From positions 16,706 through 80,705 of the forward strand of contig JAKSPT010000008.1 in assembly GCA_024404495.1 (NCBI GenBank): a stretch of DNA of 64,000 nt, in the 5' to 3' direction. Made by a program: the position numbers and the translations under genes. The notes beneath the pieces are model-generated. The model was not told where the DNA came from and did not search any database. It saw only the letters and a program-made list of their open reading frames with translations. Source of the stretch: Lachnospiraceae bacterium (GTDB lineage: Bacteria > Bacillota > Clostridia > Oscillospirales > CAG-272). This document shows positions 52,525 to 62,115 of this stretch, in pieces (within the stretch, counting starts at the first letter, position 1; the number at the start of each line of letters is the position of its first letter).

Positions 52525-53583
52525 ATGAATATGAAAGCCATTACCGTTCTCGGACAGAACAACATCGTCATGCGCGACGAGCCCGTCCGTGAGCTGGAAC
52601 CCGATGAGGTCCTCTGCCGCGTCGTCTATACCGGCGTCTGCGGGACCGACCTTGCCATCTACGCGGGCACGACGACCTTCGTCACCTCCGGTCAGATCAA
52701 GTATCCGGTCCGCATCGGTCACGAGTGGTCGGGCTACGTCGTGAAATGCGGTAAGGACGTCACCCTCTTCAAGGAGGGCGACCGCGTCGTTTCCGAGACC
52801 GCCGTTGCCTGCCGTAAGTGCGAGGCGTGCAAAAAGGGCGATTTTTCCAACTGCAAGCACACCCGCTCGGTCGGCACGATCGACGCTTGGGACGGCTCCT
52901 ACGCCGAGTACGTCATTTTCCCGGAAAGCCATCTTTACCATCTCCCCGACGAGATCAGCTACGAGCAGGGCGCGATGATCGAGCCGCTCCAGATCGCCTA
53001 CGCCGGTATGAGAAAGTTCACGATCACCAAGGATTCGGTCGTTGCCGTCATCGGCACCGGTCCGATCGGGATGTGCTGCATCGCGCTCGCGAAAGCGATG
53101 GGCGCCGGCAGGATCATCATGATCGGCAGAACCGATTTCAAGCTTGAGGTCGCAAAGAAGATGGGCGCGACCGATACGATCAACATCCGCAGCGTCGACG
53201 CCGTGGAGGAGCTGATGCGTATCACGAACGGTCACGGCGCAGACTGCATCGCCGAGACCTCGGGCGCCAACTCCACCGTTCAGCAGTGCATCGCGATCGC
53301 CGCGAAGCGCGCCTTCGTCGTGATGCTCGGCTTCTACGAGACCAAGATCGACGGGCTGGATTTTTCGGACGCGATCTTCAAGGAGCTCACCTTCCGCGGG
53401 ATCATGGGCGAATGGAGGCTCGTCCCGCAGATCATTGATTACATCATGAAGTCGGGGCTTACCACGATGCCGATGGTGACCCGTACGATCGACTTCGACG
53501 ATTGCGTCAGCTATTTTGAAAATCATGAGTCGACCCATAAGGTCGATATCAAGACGCTGGTCCGAATCACCGACGTCAAATAA
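52525..53583 (+). CDS. Zinc-dependent alcohol/polyol dehydrogenase (MDR family)
   Basis: 352 residues, medium-chain dehydrogenase. Catalytic zinc ligands lie in TGVCGTDLAIY (Cys about residue 39) and IGHEWSGYV (about residues 71-79); the structural zinc site is CRKCEACKKGDFSNC (about residue 96-110); the Rossmann motif is VIGTGPIGMCCIALAKAMGA (about 174-193). Possible roles are oxidation of a sugar alcohol or reduction of acetaldehyde to ethanol to balance NADH. Confidence 0.9.
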   Translation: MNMKAITVLGQNNIVMRDEPVRELEPDEVLCRVVYTGVCGTDLAIYAGTTTFVTSGQIKYPVRIGHEWSGYVVKCGKDVTLFKEGDRVVSETAVACRKCEACKKGDFSNCKHTRSVGTIDAWDGSYAEYVIFPESHLYHLPDEISYEQGAMIEPLQIAYAGMRKFTITKDSVVAVIGTGPIGMCCIALAKAMGAGRIIMIGRTDFKLEVAKKMGATDTINIRSVDAVEELMRITNGHGADCIAETSGANSTVQQCIAIAAKRAFVVMLGFYETKIDGLDFSDAIFKELTFRGIMGEWRLVPQIIDYIMKSGLTTMPMVTRTIDFDDCVSYFENHESTHKVDIKTLVRITDVK

Positions 53584-53598
53584 CAGGAGGAAAATACA

Positions 53599-54966
53599 AT
53601 GACTAACGAAGAAATCATGCAGGGCTTTATCGAAAGAGCCCGTGCGGCACAGAAGAAGTTCGACGCCGAGTTCGATCAGGAAAGAACCGACGCCTGCGTC
53701 AGAGCGATCGCGAAGGTCGTTTACGACAACGCCGAAATGCTCGCGAAGATGGCTGTCGAAGAGACCCGTATGGGTGTTTATGAGGACAAGGTCAACAAGA
53801 ACCGCGGCAAGGCAAAGGTCATCTGGAACTCCCTCAAGGGCGTCCGTTCGATGGGCATCATTTCCGAGAATGAGGAGACCGGCATCATCGAGATCGCGCG
53901 TCCGGTCGGTGTCGTCGGCGCCGTCACGCCCTGCACCAACCCGATCGTCACCCCGATGTGCAACTCCATGTTCGCGCTGAAGGGCAAGAACGCCATCATC
54001 ATCGGGCCGCATCCCCGTGCAAAGAAGTGCAACCTCGTCGTCGTCAATATGATGCGCGCAGAGCTCGAAAAGCTGGGCGCTCCCGCAGACCTGATCCAGA
54101 CGATGGAGGAGCCCTCCGTTGAGCTCTCCGCGCTGCTGATGAAGTCGGTCGACGTCGTCGTCGCTACCGGCGGTATGCCGATGGTCCGTTCCGCTTACTC
54201 CTCCGGTAAGCCCGCTTACGGCGTCGGTCAGGGCAACGTCCAGTGCATCATCGACCGCGGCGTCGATATCGCTGCCACCGTCCCGAAGATCGTTGCAGGC
54301 AGAATCTTCGATAACGGCATCATCTGCTCCGGCGAGCAGACCGCGATCTGCCCGAAGGAAGATTACGACGCCATCATGGCGGAATTCGTCAAGAACGGCG
54401 CTTACTATATCGAGGGCGGCGAAGAGCGCGCCCGTCTGACCGAGGCTCTCTTCCCGAACGGCGTGATGAACAAGAATCTCGTCGGTCAGTCGGTGAAGAA
54501 GGTCGCCGAGGCTGCCGGGATCGAGCTGCCCGAGGGCACCAAGGTCATCGTCGTCAAGGCCGACGGCTGCGGCAGAGCCTCCTATCTCGCAAAGGAGAAG
54601 ATGTGCCCCGTCATCGCTTCCTACGCTTACGATTCCTTCGAGGAAGCGGTCGCCATCGCACAGGCGAACCTCGACTACGAGGGCAAGGGTCACTCCGTTT
54701 CTCTCCACACCAACGATATCGAACACGCGAGATTCGCGGGTCAGAAGCTTGAGGTCGCCCGTATTCTGGTCAACCAGATCTGCTCCACGATGAACGGCGG
54801 CGCGCTGACCAACAGCCTTACGCCCACCACCACCCTCGGCTGCTGCTCCTGGGGCAATAACAGTATTTCCGAGAACTTCTCTCACAAGTTCCTCCTCAAC
54901 GTCATCCGCGTCGCGTATCCGAAGAAGGATACGAGAATCCCCACCGACGACGAGATCTGGGGCTGA
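53599..54966 (+). CDS. CoA-acylating aldehyde dehydrogenase
   Basis: 455 residues, close to the EutE/PduP and AdhE N-terminal type. IARPVGVVGAVTPCTNPIV (about residue 98-116), the cofactor part VVVATGGMPMVRSAYSSGKP (about residue 191-210), and the catalytic thiol in NGIICSGEQTAICP (about residue 240-253) are visible. It converts acetaldehyde (or a related aldehyde) plus CoA and NAD+ into acyl-CoA. The direct placement after deoC and the dehydrogenase fits acetaldehyde from DeoC. AGGAGG precedes ATG 53599. Confidence 0.92.
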   Translation: MTNEEIMQGFIERARAAQKKFDAEFDQERTDACVRAIAKVVYDNAEMLAKMAVEETRMGVYEDKVNKNRGKAKVIWNSLKGVRSMGIISENEETGIIEIARPVGVVGAVTPCTNPIVTPMCNSMFALKGKNAIIIGPHPRAKKCNLVVVNMMRAELEKLGAPADLIQTMEEPSVELSALLMKSVDVVVATGGMPMVRSAYSSGKPAYGVGQGNVQCIIDRGVDIAATVPKIVAGRIFDNGIICSGEQTAICPKEDYDAIMAEFVKNGAYYIEGGEERARLTEALFPNGVMNKNLVGQSVKKVAEAAGIELPEGTKVIVVKADGCGRASYLAKEKMCPVIASYAYDSFEEAVAIAQANLDYEGKGHSVSLHTNDIEHARFAGQKLEVARILVNQICSTMNGGALTNSLTPTTTLGCCSWGNNSISENFSHKFLLNVIRVAYPKKDTRIPTDDEIWG

Positions 54967-54981
54967 GCTCCGCTGACAACT

Positions 54982-55013
54982 GCCGGACTGCCGCGGGGGC
55001 GCGGCGGTCCGGC
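54982..55013 (+). promoter_or_regulatory. GC-rich hairpin between the aldehyde dehydrogenase and sucC-like genes
   Basis: 14-bp arms at 54982-54995 and 55000-55013 with one mismatch and a GGGG loop. It has no T-run, so it is more likely a stability or processing element than a terminator. It divides the cluster into an aldehyde half and an acyl-CoA half. Confidence 0.6.
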
Positions 55014-55044
55014 TTCAGACTGAATGGAAAGAACGGGTATTCGT

Positions 55045-56178
55045 ATGGATTTAATGGAATACAAGGCGAGAGAGCTCTTCGTGAAATACGGCCTCCCCTC
55101 CGGCGTCGGCGTCGTCGGGGACTCGGTCGAAGAGATCCTTGCTTCGCGTGAAAACATCACCTATCCCGCCGTCGTCAAGGCGCAGGTCGCCGTCGGCGGC
55201 AGAGGCAAGGCGGGCGGCATCAAATTTGCCGAAAACGAGGAAGAACTCGTTGCCGCCTGCAACGCGATCTTCGGTATGGACATCAAGGGTCATACCGTCA
55301 AGAAGATCATGGTCAAGCCGAAGGACGAGATCGGCAGAGAGCTTTATCTCTCGATCACCCTCGACCGCGGCGCGCGCCGTCCGGTCATCCTCTTCTGCCC
55401 CGAGGGCGGTATGGAGATCGAGGCGCATCCCGAAAAGGTCATCAAGTATCCGGTCGACCCCACGAGAGGCATTCCGGATTACACCGCGAGATATCTCGCC
55501 GGCAAGGCTGGACTGTCGGGCGATCAGTTCAAGGAGCTCTACGCTCTGCTCGTCAAGCTCTATAGGCTGTTCCGCGAGTACGACTGTATGCTCTGCGAGA
55601 TCAACCCGCTCGCCATCGACGCCGAGGGGCATCTCCTCTGCCTCGACGGCAAGGTCTCGATCGACGATTCGGCGCTCAAGCGTCTGCCCGATATGCAGGA
55701 ATACGAGAAGAGCGCGCCCCGCGAACCGATGGTCGCGGAGGCGGAAAGCTTCAACTTCCTCCTCATCCCCTGCAACAAGGAGGGCAATATCGGCATCATG
55801 TCGAACGGTTCGGGTATGCTGATGTCCTGCATGGACGCGCTCGCAAAGCGCGGCATGACCACCAGAACCACGCTTGACCTCGGCGGCGGCGCGACCGCGG
55901 AACGCATCAAGGAAGCGGTCCGCATCCTGCTCTCCGACCCGAAGATCGAGTATCTCTTCATCAACATTTTCGGCGGCATCACCCGCTGCGACGAGGTCGC
56001 GGGCGGCATCCGTCTGGCAAAGGAACTGTACGATATCAAACAGCCGATGGTCATCCGTTTCGAGGGGACCAACAAGGACAAGGGCTTGGAAATCATTAAC
56101 GGGCTCGGCAACGTGACCTACGTTGACGGTCTGCTCGCGGGCGTGGAGGTGCTGGCAAATGAGTATTCTCGTCAATAA
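55045..56178 (+). CDS. ADP-forming acyl-CoA ligase beta subunit (succinyl-CoA synthetase beta-like)
   Basis: 377 residues from ATG 55045; family members start MxxxEYxAKELF, as here (MDLMEYKARELFVKYGLPSG). ATG 55024 is also in frame, without a ribosome binding site. The ATP-grasp domain shows VVKAQVAVGGRGKAGGIKFA (about residue 43-62) and CEINPLAIDAEGHLLCLDGK; the C-terminal CoA-ligase domain has LDLGGGATAERIKEAVRIL and FINIFGGITRCDEVAGGI. It makes ATP from an acyl-CoA; whether the substrate is succinyl-CoA or acetyl-CoA is not readable. The alpha gene overlaps its end by 20 bases. Confidence 0.88.
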   Translation: MDLMEYKARELFVKYGLPSGVGVVGDSVEEILASRENITYPAVVKAQVAVGGRGKAGGIKFAENEEELVAACNAIFGMDIKGHTVKKIMVKPKDEIGRELYLSITLDRGARRPVILFCPEGGMEIEAHPEKVIKYPVDPTRGIPDYTARYLAGKAGLSGDQFKELYALLVKLYRLFREYDCMLCEINPLAIDAEGHLLCLDGKVSIDDSALKRLPDMQEYEKSAPREPMVAEAESFNFLLIPCNKEGNIGIMSNGSGMLMSCMDALAKRGMTTRTTLDLGGGATAERIKEAVRILLSDPKIEYLFINIFGGITRCDEVAGGIRLAKELYDIKQPMVIRFEGTNKDKGLEIINGLGNVTYVDGLLAGVEVLANEYSRQ

Positions 56179-57034
56179 GGACACGAAGCTGATCGTCCAG
56201 GGCATCACCGGACGTGAGGGCACCTTCCATACCGAGCAGATGCTTGCCTACGGCACGAGCGTCGTCGCGGGCGTTACCCCCGGCAAGGGCGGTCAGACCG
56301 TTCTCGGCGTTCCGGTCTACAACACCGTGAAGGAAGCGATCGAAGCCACCGGCGCGAACGCGTCCGTCGTCTTCGTTCCCGCGATGTTCACCAAGGCGTC
56401 CGCGCTCGAGGCGATCGACGCCGGGCTGAAGCTGGTCATGACGATCGCGGAGCACGTTCCGGTGCAGGATATGATGATGGTCTCCGAGGCGGCGAAGGCT
56501 GCGGGCTGCACCGTCATCGGGCCGAACTCCTTCGGCGTCATTTCCCCCGGCGAAAGCAAGGCAGGCTTCATGGCACACCGCATCTTCAAAGAGGGTCACG
56601 TCGGACTGATGTCCCGTTCCGCGACCAACTGCTACGAGACCGTTTTCCTGCTCTCGAACGAGGGCATCGGTCAGTCCACCTGCGTCGGCATCGGCGGCGA
56701 TATGATCCCCGGCTCGGCGTTCGTGGATATCATCCCGCTCTTCGAGGCTGACCCCGAGACCGAGGTCATCGTCATGATCGGCGAGATCGGCGGCTCCGAC
56801 GAGGAAAAGGTCGCCGAATACATCAAGGATCACGTGAAAAAGCCGGTCGTCGCACTGATCGCCGGCAAGAACGCGCCGAAGGGGCGTTCGATGGGTCACG
56901 CGGGCGCGATCGTTGCCGCTGACGGCACCGGCTCCGCTGACCACAAGGAAAAGGCGCTCCGCGCCGCGGGCGTGCATATCGCCGATACCACGACCGACGT
57001 CGTCCGTATCGTCAAAGAGCTTCTTTCCAAGTAA
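56159..57034 (+). CDS. ADP-forming acyl-CoA ligase alpha subunit (succinyl-CoA synthetase alpha-like)
   Basis: 291 residues from ATG 56159 (GGAGGTG seven bases upstream), inside the end of the beta gene. The CoA-binding domain shows [19 protein letters not shown] (about residues 11-29) and [39 protein letters not shown] is typical, and the phospho-histidine loop is [12 protein letters not shown] (about residue 242-253). The catalytic His is therefore present. It is coupled to the beta subunit. Confidence 0.9.
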   Translation: MSILVNKDTKLIVQGITGREGTFHTEQMLAYGTSVVAGVTPGKGGQTVLGVPVYNTVKEAIEATGANASVVFVPAMFTKASALEAIDAGLKLVMTIAEHVPVQDMMMVSEAAKAAGCTVIGPNSFGVISPGESKAGFMAHRIFKEGHVGLMSRSATNCYETVFLLSNEGIGQSTCVGIGGDMIPGSAFVDIIPLFEADPETEVIVMIGEIGGSDEEKVAEYIKDHVKKPVVALIAGKNAPKGRSMGHAGAIVAADGTGSADHKEKALRAAGVHIADTTTDVVRIVKELLSK

Positions 57035-57049
57035 TACGAAAGGAATCGA

Positions 57050-58024
57050 ATGAAAATGGAATCTTCTCAGCTGAAAAACGTCTATTTCACGATGAATAAG
57101 ATCCGGAAGTTCGAGGAAAAGGCGCTTCACCTTTTTGAGACGAACAAGCTCCGCGGCTCGGTGCATCTCTGCATCGGTCAGGAAGCGACGCCCGCCACGG
57201 TCTGCGAGCTTCTGAATCCCGACGATTATATCGCCTCCACCCACCGCGGACACGGTCACTGCATCGCAAAGGGCGCGGACGTCCGTCTCGCGCTTGCCGA
57301 GCTGATGGGCAGAGCGACCGGTTACTGCAAGGGCCGCGGCGGCTCGATGCACATTGCCGACGTTGACGCCGGCAACCTCGGCGCGAACGCGATCGTCGGC
57401 GGCGGTATTCCGATCGCCGTCGGTGCCGCTCTCGCCTCCAAGATGCAGAAGAACGGCAAGATCGCCGTTTCCTTCTTCGGCGACAGCGCAACGAACGAGG
57501 GCGTTTTCCACGAGGCCCTGAACTTCGCCGCCGTCTGGAAGCTCCCCGTCGTTTTCGTCTGCGAAAACAACGGCTTCGGCATCTCGGTCCCTCAGTGGGA
57601 ATCCACCGCGGTCAAGGATCTTTCGGTCCGCGCTGCGTCCTATAACATCCCCGGCGTCACGGTCGACGGCAACGACGTCCTCGCGATCGCGGAAGCCTTT
57701 GCCAAGGCGGCGGAGCGCGTCAGAGCCGGCGAGGGTCCGACCCTCATCGAGTGCAAGACCTACCGTTGGATGGGTCACTGGACCGGCGACCCGCAGCCCT
57801 ACCGCACTCGCGAAGAGGTTGAGGAATGGAAGAAGAAATGCCCCATCAAGCGTCTGCGCGAGTATCTGATCGAAAACGGTATGGCGACCGCGGAAGAGCT
57901 TGACGCAATGGAAAAGAAAGCGACCGATCTCGCGGACGAGGCAGAGGAATTCGCTCTGAACAGCCCCGAGCCCGATCCCGAGCACGTTCTGGATGACGTA
58001 TTTTACGAAGGGGGCGACAACTGA
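57050..58024 (+). CDS. Thiamine pyrophosphate-dependent dehydrogenase E1, alpha subunit
   Basis: 324 residues, the size of AcoA/PdhA-type E1 alpha. STHRGHGHCIAKGAD (about residues 64-78), GRGGSMHIAD and the TPP motif FFGDSATNEGVFHEALNFAA (about residues 142-161), closed by CENNGFG. The motif reads GDS instead of the canonical GDG. E1 decarboxylates a 2-oxoacid or cleaves acetoin and passes the acyl unit to lipoyl-E2. The beta subunit overlaps by one base. Confidence 0.9.
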   Translation: MKMESSQLKNVYFTMNKIRKFEEKALHLFETNKLRGSVHLCIGQEATPATVCELLNPDDYIASTHRGHGHCIAKGADVRLALAELMGRATGYCKGRGGSMHIADVDAGNLGANAIVGGGIPIAVGAALASKMQKNGKIAVSFFGDSATNEGVFHEALNFAAVWKLPVVFVCENNGFGISVPQWESTAVKDLSVRAASYNIPGVTVDGNDVLAIAEAFAKAAERVRAGEGPTLIECKTYRWMGHWTGDPQPYRTREEVEEWKKKCPIKRLREYLIENGMATAEELDAMEKKATDLADEAEEFALNSPEPDPEHVLDDVFYEGGDN

Positions 58025-59007
58025 TGGCAGTCATGAGTTACGTAAACGCCATTAAGGAAACGATGGCGGCTGAAATGCGCCGTGACGAAAAGATTTTCGT
58101 GATGGGTGAAGACGTCGAGGTCCTCGGCGGTATCTTCGGCGCGACCAGAGGTCTGGCGCAGGAATTCGGCGTGGAGCGCTGCTTCAATACGCCGATTTCC
58201 GAGAGCGCCTTCGTCGGCGCCGGTCTCGGCGCGGCTTGCGCCGGAATGAGACCGATCGTGGAGCTGATGTATATGGACTTCGCCTTCGTCGCGATGGATC
58301 AGATCCTCAATCAGGTCGCGAAGACCCGTTACATTTTCGGCGGCAAGGCAAAGGTGCCGCTGGTCATCCGCGGTCAGCAGGGCGTCGGACGCGGCAACGC
58401 GGCGACCCACTCCCAGTCGGTCGAGGCGATCTTCATGCACTTCCCGGGCCTCAAGGTGGCAATGCCCTCCACGCCCGAGGACGCCGCGGGTCTGCTCCGC
58501 ACCGCGATCCGTGACGACAACCCCGTCATGTTCATCGAGCACAAGCAGCTTTATATCAAGAAGGGCGAGGTCCCGGACGATCCGGACTTCATGATCCCCT
58601 TCGGCAAGGCAAGAGTCGTCCGCGAGGGCAAGGACTGCACCATCGTCGCGACCCACGTCTACGTTTACAAGGCACTCGAAGCCGCCGAAGAGCTTGCGAA
58701 GGAAGGCATCGACGTCGAGATCATCGACCCCCGTACCCTCGTTCCGCTCGACGTTGACGGCATCTGCAATTCCGTGAAGAAGACCGGCCGTGCCGTCGTC
58801 GTTCACGAGGCGCACCGTACCTGCGGTATCGGCGCGGAGATTGCTTCCACGATCATGGACAACGCGTTCATGTATCTGGACGCTCCCGTCGTCCGTCTCG
58901 GCGCGAAAGCCTGCCCGCTGCCCTTCAACCTCGGTCTTGAGAACGCGGTCGTTCCGCAGACCAAGGACATCATCGACGCGGTGAAGAAAACCCTGTACAA
59001 GGCCTGA
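58024..59007 (+). CDS. Thiamine pyrophosphate-dependent dehydrogenase E1, beta subunit
   Basis: 327 residues. VMGEDVEVLGGIFGATRGL (about residues 27-45), RCFNTPISESAFVGAGLGAA and GQQGVGRGNAATHSQSVEAI (about residues 119-138) are standard for PdhB/AcoB; IIDPRTLVPLDVDGI and ACPLPFN close the domain. With E1 alpha it forms the alpha2beta2 tetramer. TGATG overlap at 58022-58026. Confidence 0.93.
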   Translation: MAVMSYVNAIKETMAAEMRRDEKIFVMGEDVEVLGGIFGATRGLAQEFGVERCFNTPISESAFVGAGLGAACAGMRPIVELMYMDFAFVAMDQILNQVAKTRYIFGGKAKVPLVIRGQQGVGRGNAATHSQSVEAIFMHFPGLKVAMPSTPEDAAGLLRTAIRDDNPVMFIEHKQLYIKKGEVPDDPDFMIPFGKARVVREGKDCTIVATHVYVYKALEAAEELAKEGIDVEIIDPRTLVPLDVDGICNSVKKTGRAVVVHEAHRTCGIGAEIASTIMDNAFMYLDAPVVRLGAKACPLPFNLGLENAVVPQTKDIIDAVKKTLYKA

Positions 59008-59084
59008 TTTCCGGTAATATCCCTGTCCTTTCCGGCGAGAGGACGGGGAGAGGAGAAGCTCGCCGGAGAAACGGAATTTTTGTT

Positions 59085-60755
59085 ATGGCTCATATTGTAA
59101 TTATGCCCAAGCAGGGACTCCAGATGACCGAGGGTACCATCATCAAGTGGTACTACGCCGAGGGGGACACCGTGAAGGCGGGCACGCCGCTTTTCTCGAT
59201 GGAAACCGATAAGCTGACGATCGACATCGACGCGGACGAGAGCGGAACGCTTCTGAAGATCGTCCGCAAAGAGGGCGAGATCGTCCCGATCACCGAACCC
59301 ATCGCCGTCATCGGCGAAAAGGGCGAGGATATTTCGGCGATCGCCGGCGGAAACGCTGCTCCCGCGCCCGCAAAGGCGGAGGAACCCGCCGCTGCCGAAG
59401 CCGCTCCCGCTGCGCTCCCCGAGGGCGTGACGCCGGTCATTATGCCCAAGCAGGGGCTTCAGATGACCGAGGGCACCATCATCAAGTGGTATCATAAGGA
59501 AGGCGAGACCGCCGAGGAGGGCAAGCCGCTCTTCTCAATGGAGACCGACAAGCTGACGATCGACATCGACGCACCCGCGTCGGGTACCGTTCTGAAGATC
59601 CTTGCCGGAGAGGGCTCGATCGTTCCGATCACCGAGACCATCGCCTATATCGGCAAAGCCGGGACCGTGATCCCCGAGGGCGGCGCGAAGGCTGCTCCCG
59701 CTTCCGAAGAAAAGGCGCCTGCGGAGACCGTATCCTCTCCCGCGTTCACGAGAAAGCCCGGTCAGCGTCTCTTCATCTCGCCGAGAGCGAAAATGAAGAC
59801 AAAGGACGCGGGCGTCGATCCCGCGCTGATCCCCGGCTCCGGACCCGACGGTATGGTGATCGAGCGTGACGTGCTTTCGTACCTCACTTCCCGTCCGAAG
59901 GCGTCTCCCGTCGCTTCGGTCATCGCCGCGCAGAACGGCGTGGATCTGAACGCGGTGAAGGGCACCGGCGTGAACGGCAAGATCATGAAGGAAGACGTCC
60001 TGAACGCGCTGAAGCCCGCAGAAGCCGCTCCCGCAAAGGCCGAAGCGGCGCCCGCCGCTCCCGCCGCTCCTGCGGTATCGGAGGACGAGACCGTGATCCC
60101 GATCCGCGGTATGCGCAAGGCGATCTTCAACAACATGATGAACTCCCTGCACGGCATGGCGCAGGCAAATCACCGTATGAAGGTCGATATGACCGAGTGC
60201 AAGCGTCTCCGCGAGGCGCTGAAAGCCGCCGGGCAGAAGGTCTCCTTCAACGATATCCTGATCCTCGCCGTCACCAAGGCGCTTCTGAAGCATCCCTGCG
60301 TCAACGCCTCCACCGACGGTACGAACATCTACGAGAAGCATTATACCAACATCGGTCTCGCCGTTGCGGTCGAGAACGGTCTGATGGTCCCCAATATCAA
60401 GCACACCGAAAAGATGACGCTGTCCGAGATCGCCGCGGCGACCGCGGAACAGGTCAAGAAGACGAGAGACGGCAAGCTGACGATGGAGGATTACACCGGC
60501 GGCACCTTTACCGTTACCAACCTCGGTATGTTTGACGTGGACGAATTCACGCCCGTCATCAACGCGCCCGAGGCGGCGATCCTCGGCGTCGGCAAGATCG
60601 GCGACACGCCGGTCGCGCTGGACGGTCAGGTCGTGATCCGTCCGATCATGACCCTTTCCCTCACCTACGATCACCGCATCATCAACGGCGCGCCCGCCGC
60701 GGAATTCCTGCAGGATCTCAAGAAACTGCTCGAACAGCCGTATCTGATGCTGTAA
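59085..60755 (+). CDS. Dihydrolipoamide acyltransferase E2 with two lipoyl and two subunit-binding domains
   Basis: 556 residues. Two lipoyl domains with ETDKLTIDID contain the attachment lysines Lys43 and Lys156, joined by an Ala/Pro/Glu linker. Then two peripheral-subunit-binding-like domains in tandem: ISPRAKMKTKDAGVDPALI (from Ile231) with GSGPDGMVIERDVL, and SPVASVIAAQNGVDLNAV (from Ser274) with GTGVNGKIMKEDVL. A second Ala/Pro linker leads to the catalytic domain (about 335-556), whose active-site region reads LTYDHRIINGAPAAEFL, His530, with Asn where HxxxDG has Asp. It transfers the acyl group to CoA. Confidence 0.93.
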   Translation: MAHIVIMPKQGLQMTEGTIIKWYYAEGDTVKAGTPLFSMETDKLTIDIDADESGTLLKIVRKEGEIVPITEPIAVIGEKGEDISAIAGGNAAPAPAKAEEPAAAEAAPAALPEGVTPVIMPKQGLQMTEGTIIKWYHKEGETAEEGKPLFSMETDKLTIDIDAPASGTVLKILAGEGSIVPITETIAYIGKAGTVIPEGGAKAAPASEEKAPAETVSSPAFTRKPGQRLFISPRAKMKTKDAGVDPALIPGSGPDGMVIERDVLSYLTSRPKASPVASVIAAQNGVDLNAVKGTGVNGKIMKEDVLNALKPAEAAPAKAEAAPAAPAAPAVSEDETVIPIRGMRKAIFNNMMNSLHGMAQANHRMKVDMTECKRLREALKAAGQKVSFNDILILAVTKALLKHPCVNASTDGTNIYEKHYTNIGLAVAVENGLMVPNIKHTEKMTLSEIAAATAEQVKKTRDGKLTMEDYTGGTFTVTNLGMFDVDEFTPVINAPEAAILGVGKIGDTPVALDGQVVIRPIMTLSLTYDHRIINGAPAAEFLQDLKKLLEQPYLML

Positions 60756-60767
60756 GGAGTCACGATT

Positions 60768-62087
60768 ATGGAAAAGAAATATACTGCCGCCGTCATCGGC
60801 GGCGGACCCGGCGGTTACGTCTGCGCCATCCGTCTCGCCCAGCTCGGCGTGAAGACGGCGCTGATCGAGCGTGCCGAGGTCGGCGGTACCTGCCTCAACC
60901 GGGGCTGCATCCCGACCAAGAGCCTGCTCCAGTCCGCCAAGGTTTATAAGACCGCAAAGGAAGCCGAGACCTTCGGCATTTCCTGCGGCGAGGTGACCTA
61001 CGACTATAAGAAGGTCGCCGCGAGAAAGGACTCGGTCGTTTCCACTCTGCGCCGCGGCGTGGAAGGACTGGTCCGCGGCAACAAGGTCGATCTCATCAAG
61101 GGAGAGGCTTCCTTCATCGACGCGCACACGCTGAAGATCGGGGACGAGAAGGTCGGCTTTGATTACGCCGTCATCGCTTCGGGTTCGCGCCCCGCGGATC
61201 TCGGTCTGGGCGGCATCGACTCGGACGGCTTCCTCGCACTCGACACCCTGCCGAAATCCGCCGCCATCGTCGGTTCCGGCGTCATCGGTATGGAATTCTG
61301 CACGGTTCTGAACGCGCTCGGCGTTGACGTCGATATGTACGACGTCGCGAAGGAGATCCTTCCCGGCACCGATTCCGATATCGCCGCTCTGCTCCGTCAG
61401 GAAATGATGAAGCGCGGCGTCCGGTTCCACCTCGGCGAAAGCTTCGATAAAAACGCCTGCAAGGCGGAAAAGATCATCACCGCCGTCGGCAGACGCCCGA
61501 ACACCGAAGCCCTCGCGCTCGACAACGCGGGTGTGAAGAAAAACGAACGCGGCTATATCCCGGTCGACGATTACTGCCGTACCAACGTGGACAACATCTT
61601 CGCAATCGGCGACGTCAACGGCAGAGTGATGCTCGCGCACGCCGCTTCCGCACAGGGCGACACCGTTGCCGAATCCATCGCGGCGGGCAGCCTGAAAAAG
61701 GCGGAAATGAAGACCGTTCCCGGCTGCATCTTCACCGATCCCGAGATCGCTCTCGTCGGTCTTTCCGAGGAGAAGGCGAAGGAGCTCGGCTACGAGGTCG
61801 TTACCGGCGTTTTCAACGCTTCGGGCAACGGCAAATCGCTCATCGCGGGCGAAACGCTCGGCTTCGTCAAGGTCGTTGCCGATAAGAAGACGCACGAGGT
61901 TCTCGGACTCCGTCTCTTCTGCGGTCACGCGACTGACCTGATCGGCGAGGGGATCGCCGCCATCAAGCTGGAAAGCACGCTGGAGGAGATCTCCGCCGCG
62001 ATCCATCCGCATCCCACGGTAAACGAGATGATCATGGAAGCCTTCCACGACGCGCTCGGCTGCTGTGCCCACAAAATCAAAAGATAA
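60768..62087 (+). CDS. lpdA: Dihydrolipoyl dehydrogenase E3
   Basis: 439 residues, FAD enzyme that reoxidises lipoamide and makes NADH. AAVIGGGPGGYVCAIRLAQL (FAD-binding), the redox disulfide in GGTCLNRGCIPTK (about residues 40-52), AIGDVNGRVMLAHAASAQG (second FAD block), and the catalytic HPHPTVNEMIMEA (about residue 412-424) are all in place. The NADH loop is IVGSGVIGMEFCTVLNALGV. About 20-25 residues shorter than common E3 proteins. It closes the E1-E2-E3 set. Confidence 0.95.
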   Translation: MEKKYTAAVIGGGPGGYVCAIRLAQLGVKTALIERAEVGGTCLNRGCIPTKSLLQSAKVYKTAKEAETFGISCGEVTYDYKKVAARKDSVVSTLRRGVEGLVRGNKVDLIKGEASFIDAHTLKIGDEKVGFDYAVIASGSRPADLGLGGIDSDGFLALDTLPKSAAIVGSGVIGMEFCTVLNALGVDVDMYDVAKEILPGTDSDIAALLRQEMMKRGVRFHLGESFDKNACKAEKIITAVGRRPNTEALALDNAGVKKNERGYIPVDDYCRTNVDNIFAIGDVNGRVMLAHAASAQGDTVAESIAAGSLKKAEMKTVPGCIFTDPEIALVGLSEEKAKELGYEVVTGVFNASGNGKSLIAGETLGFVKVVADKKTHEVLGLRLFCGHATDLIGEGIAAIKLESTLEEISAAIHPHPTVNEMIMEAFHDALGCCAHKIKR

Positions 62088-62115
62088 AAAATACAATACT
62101 GAGAGGTACACTATC

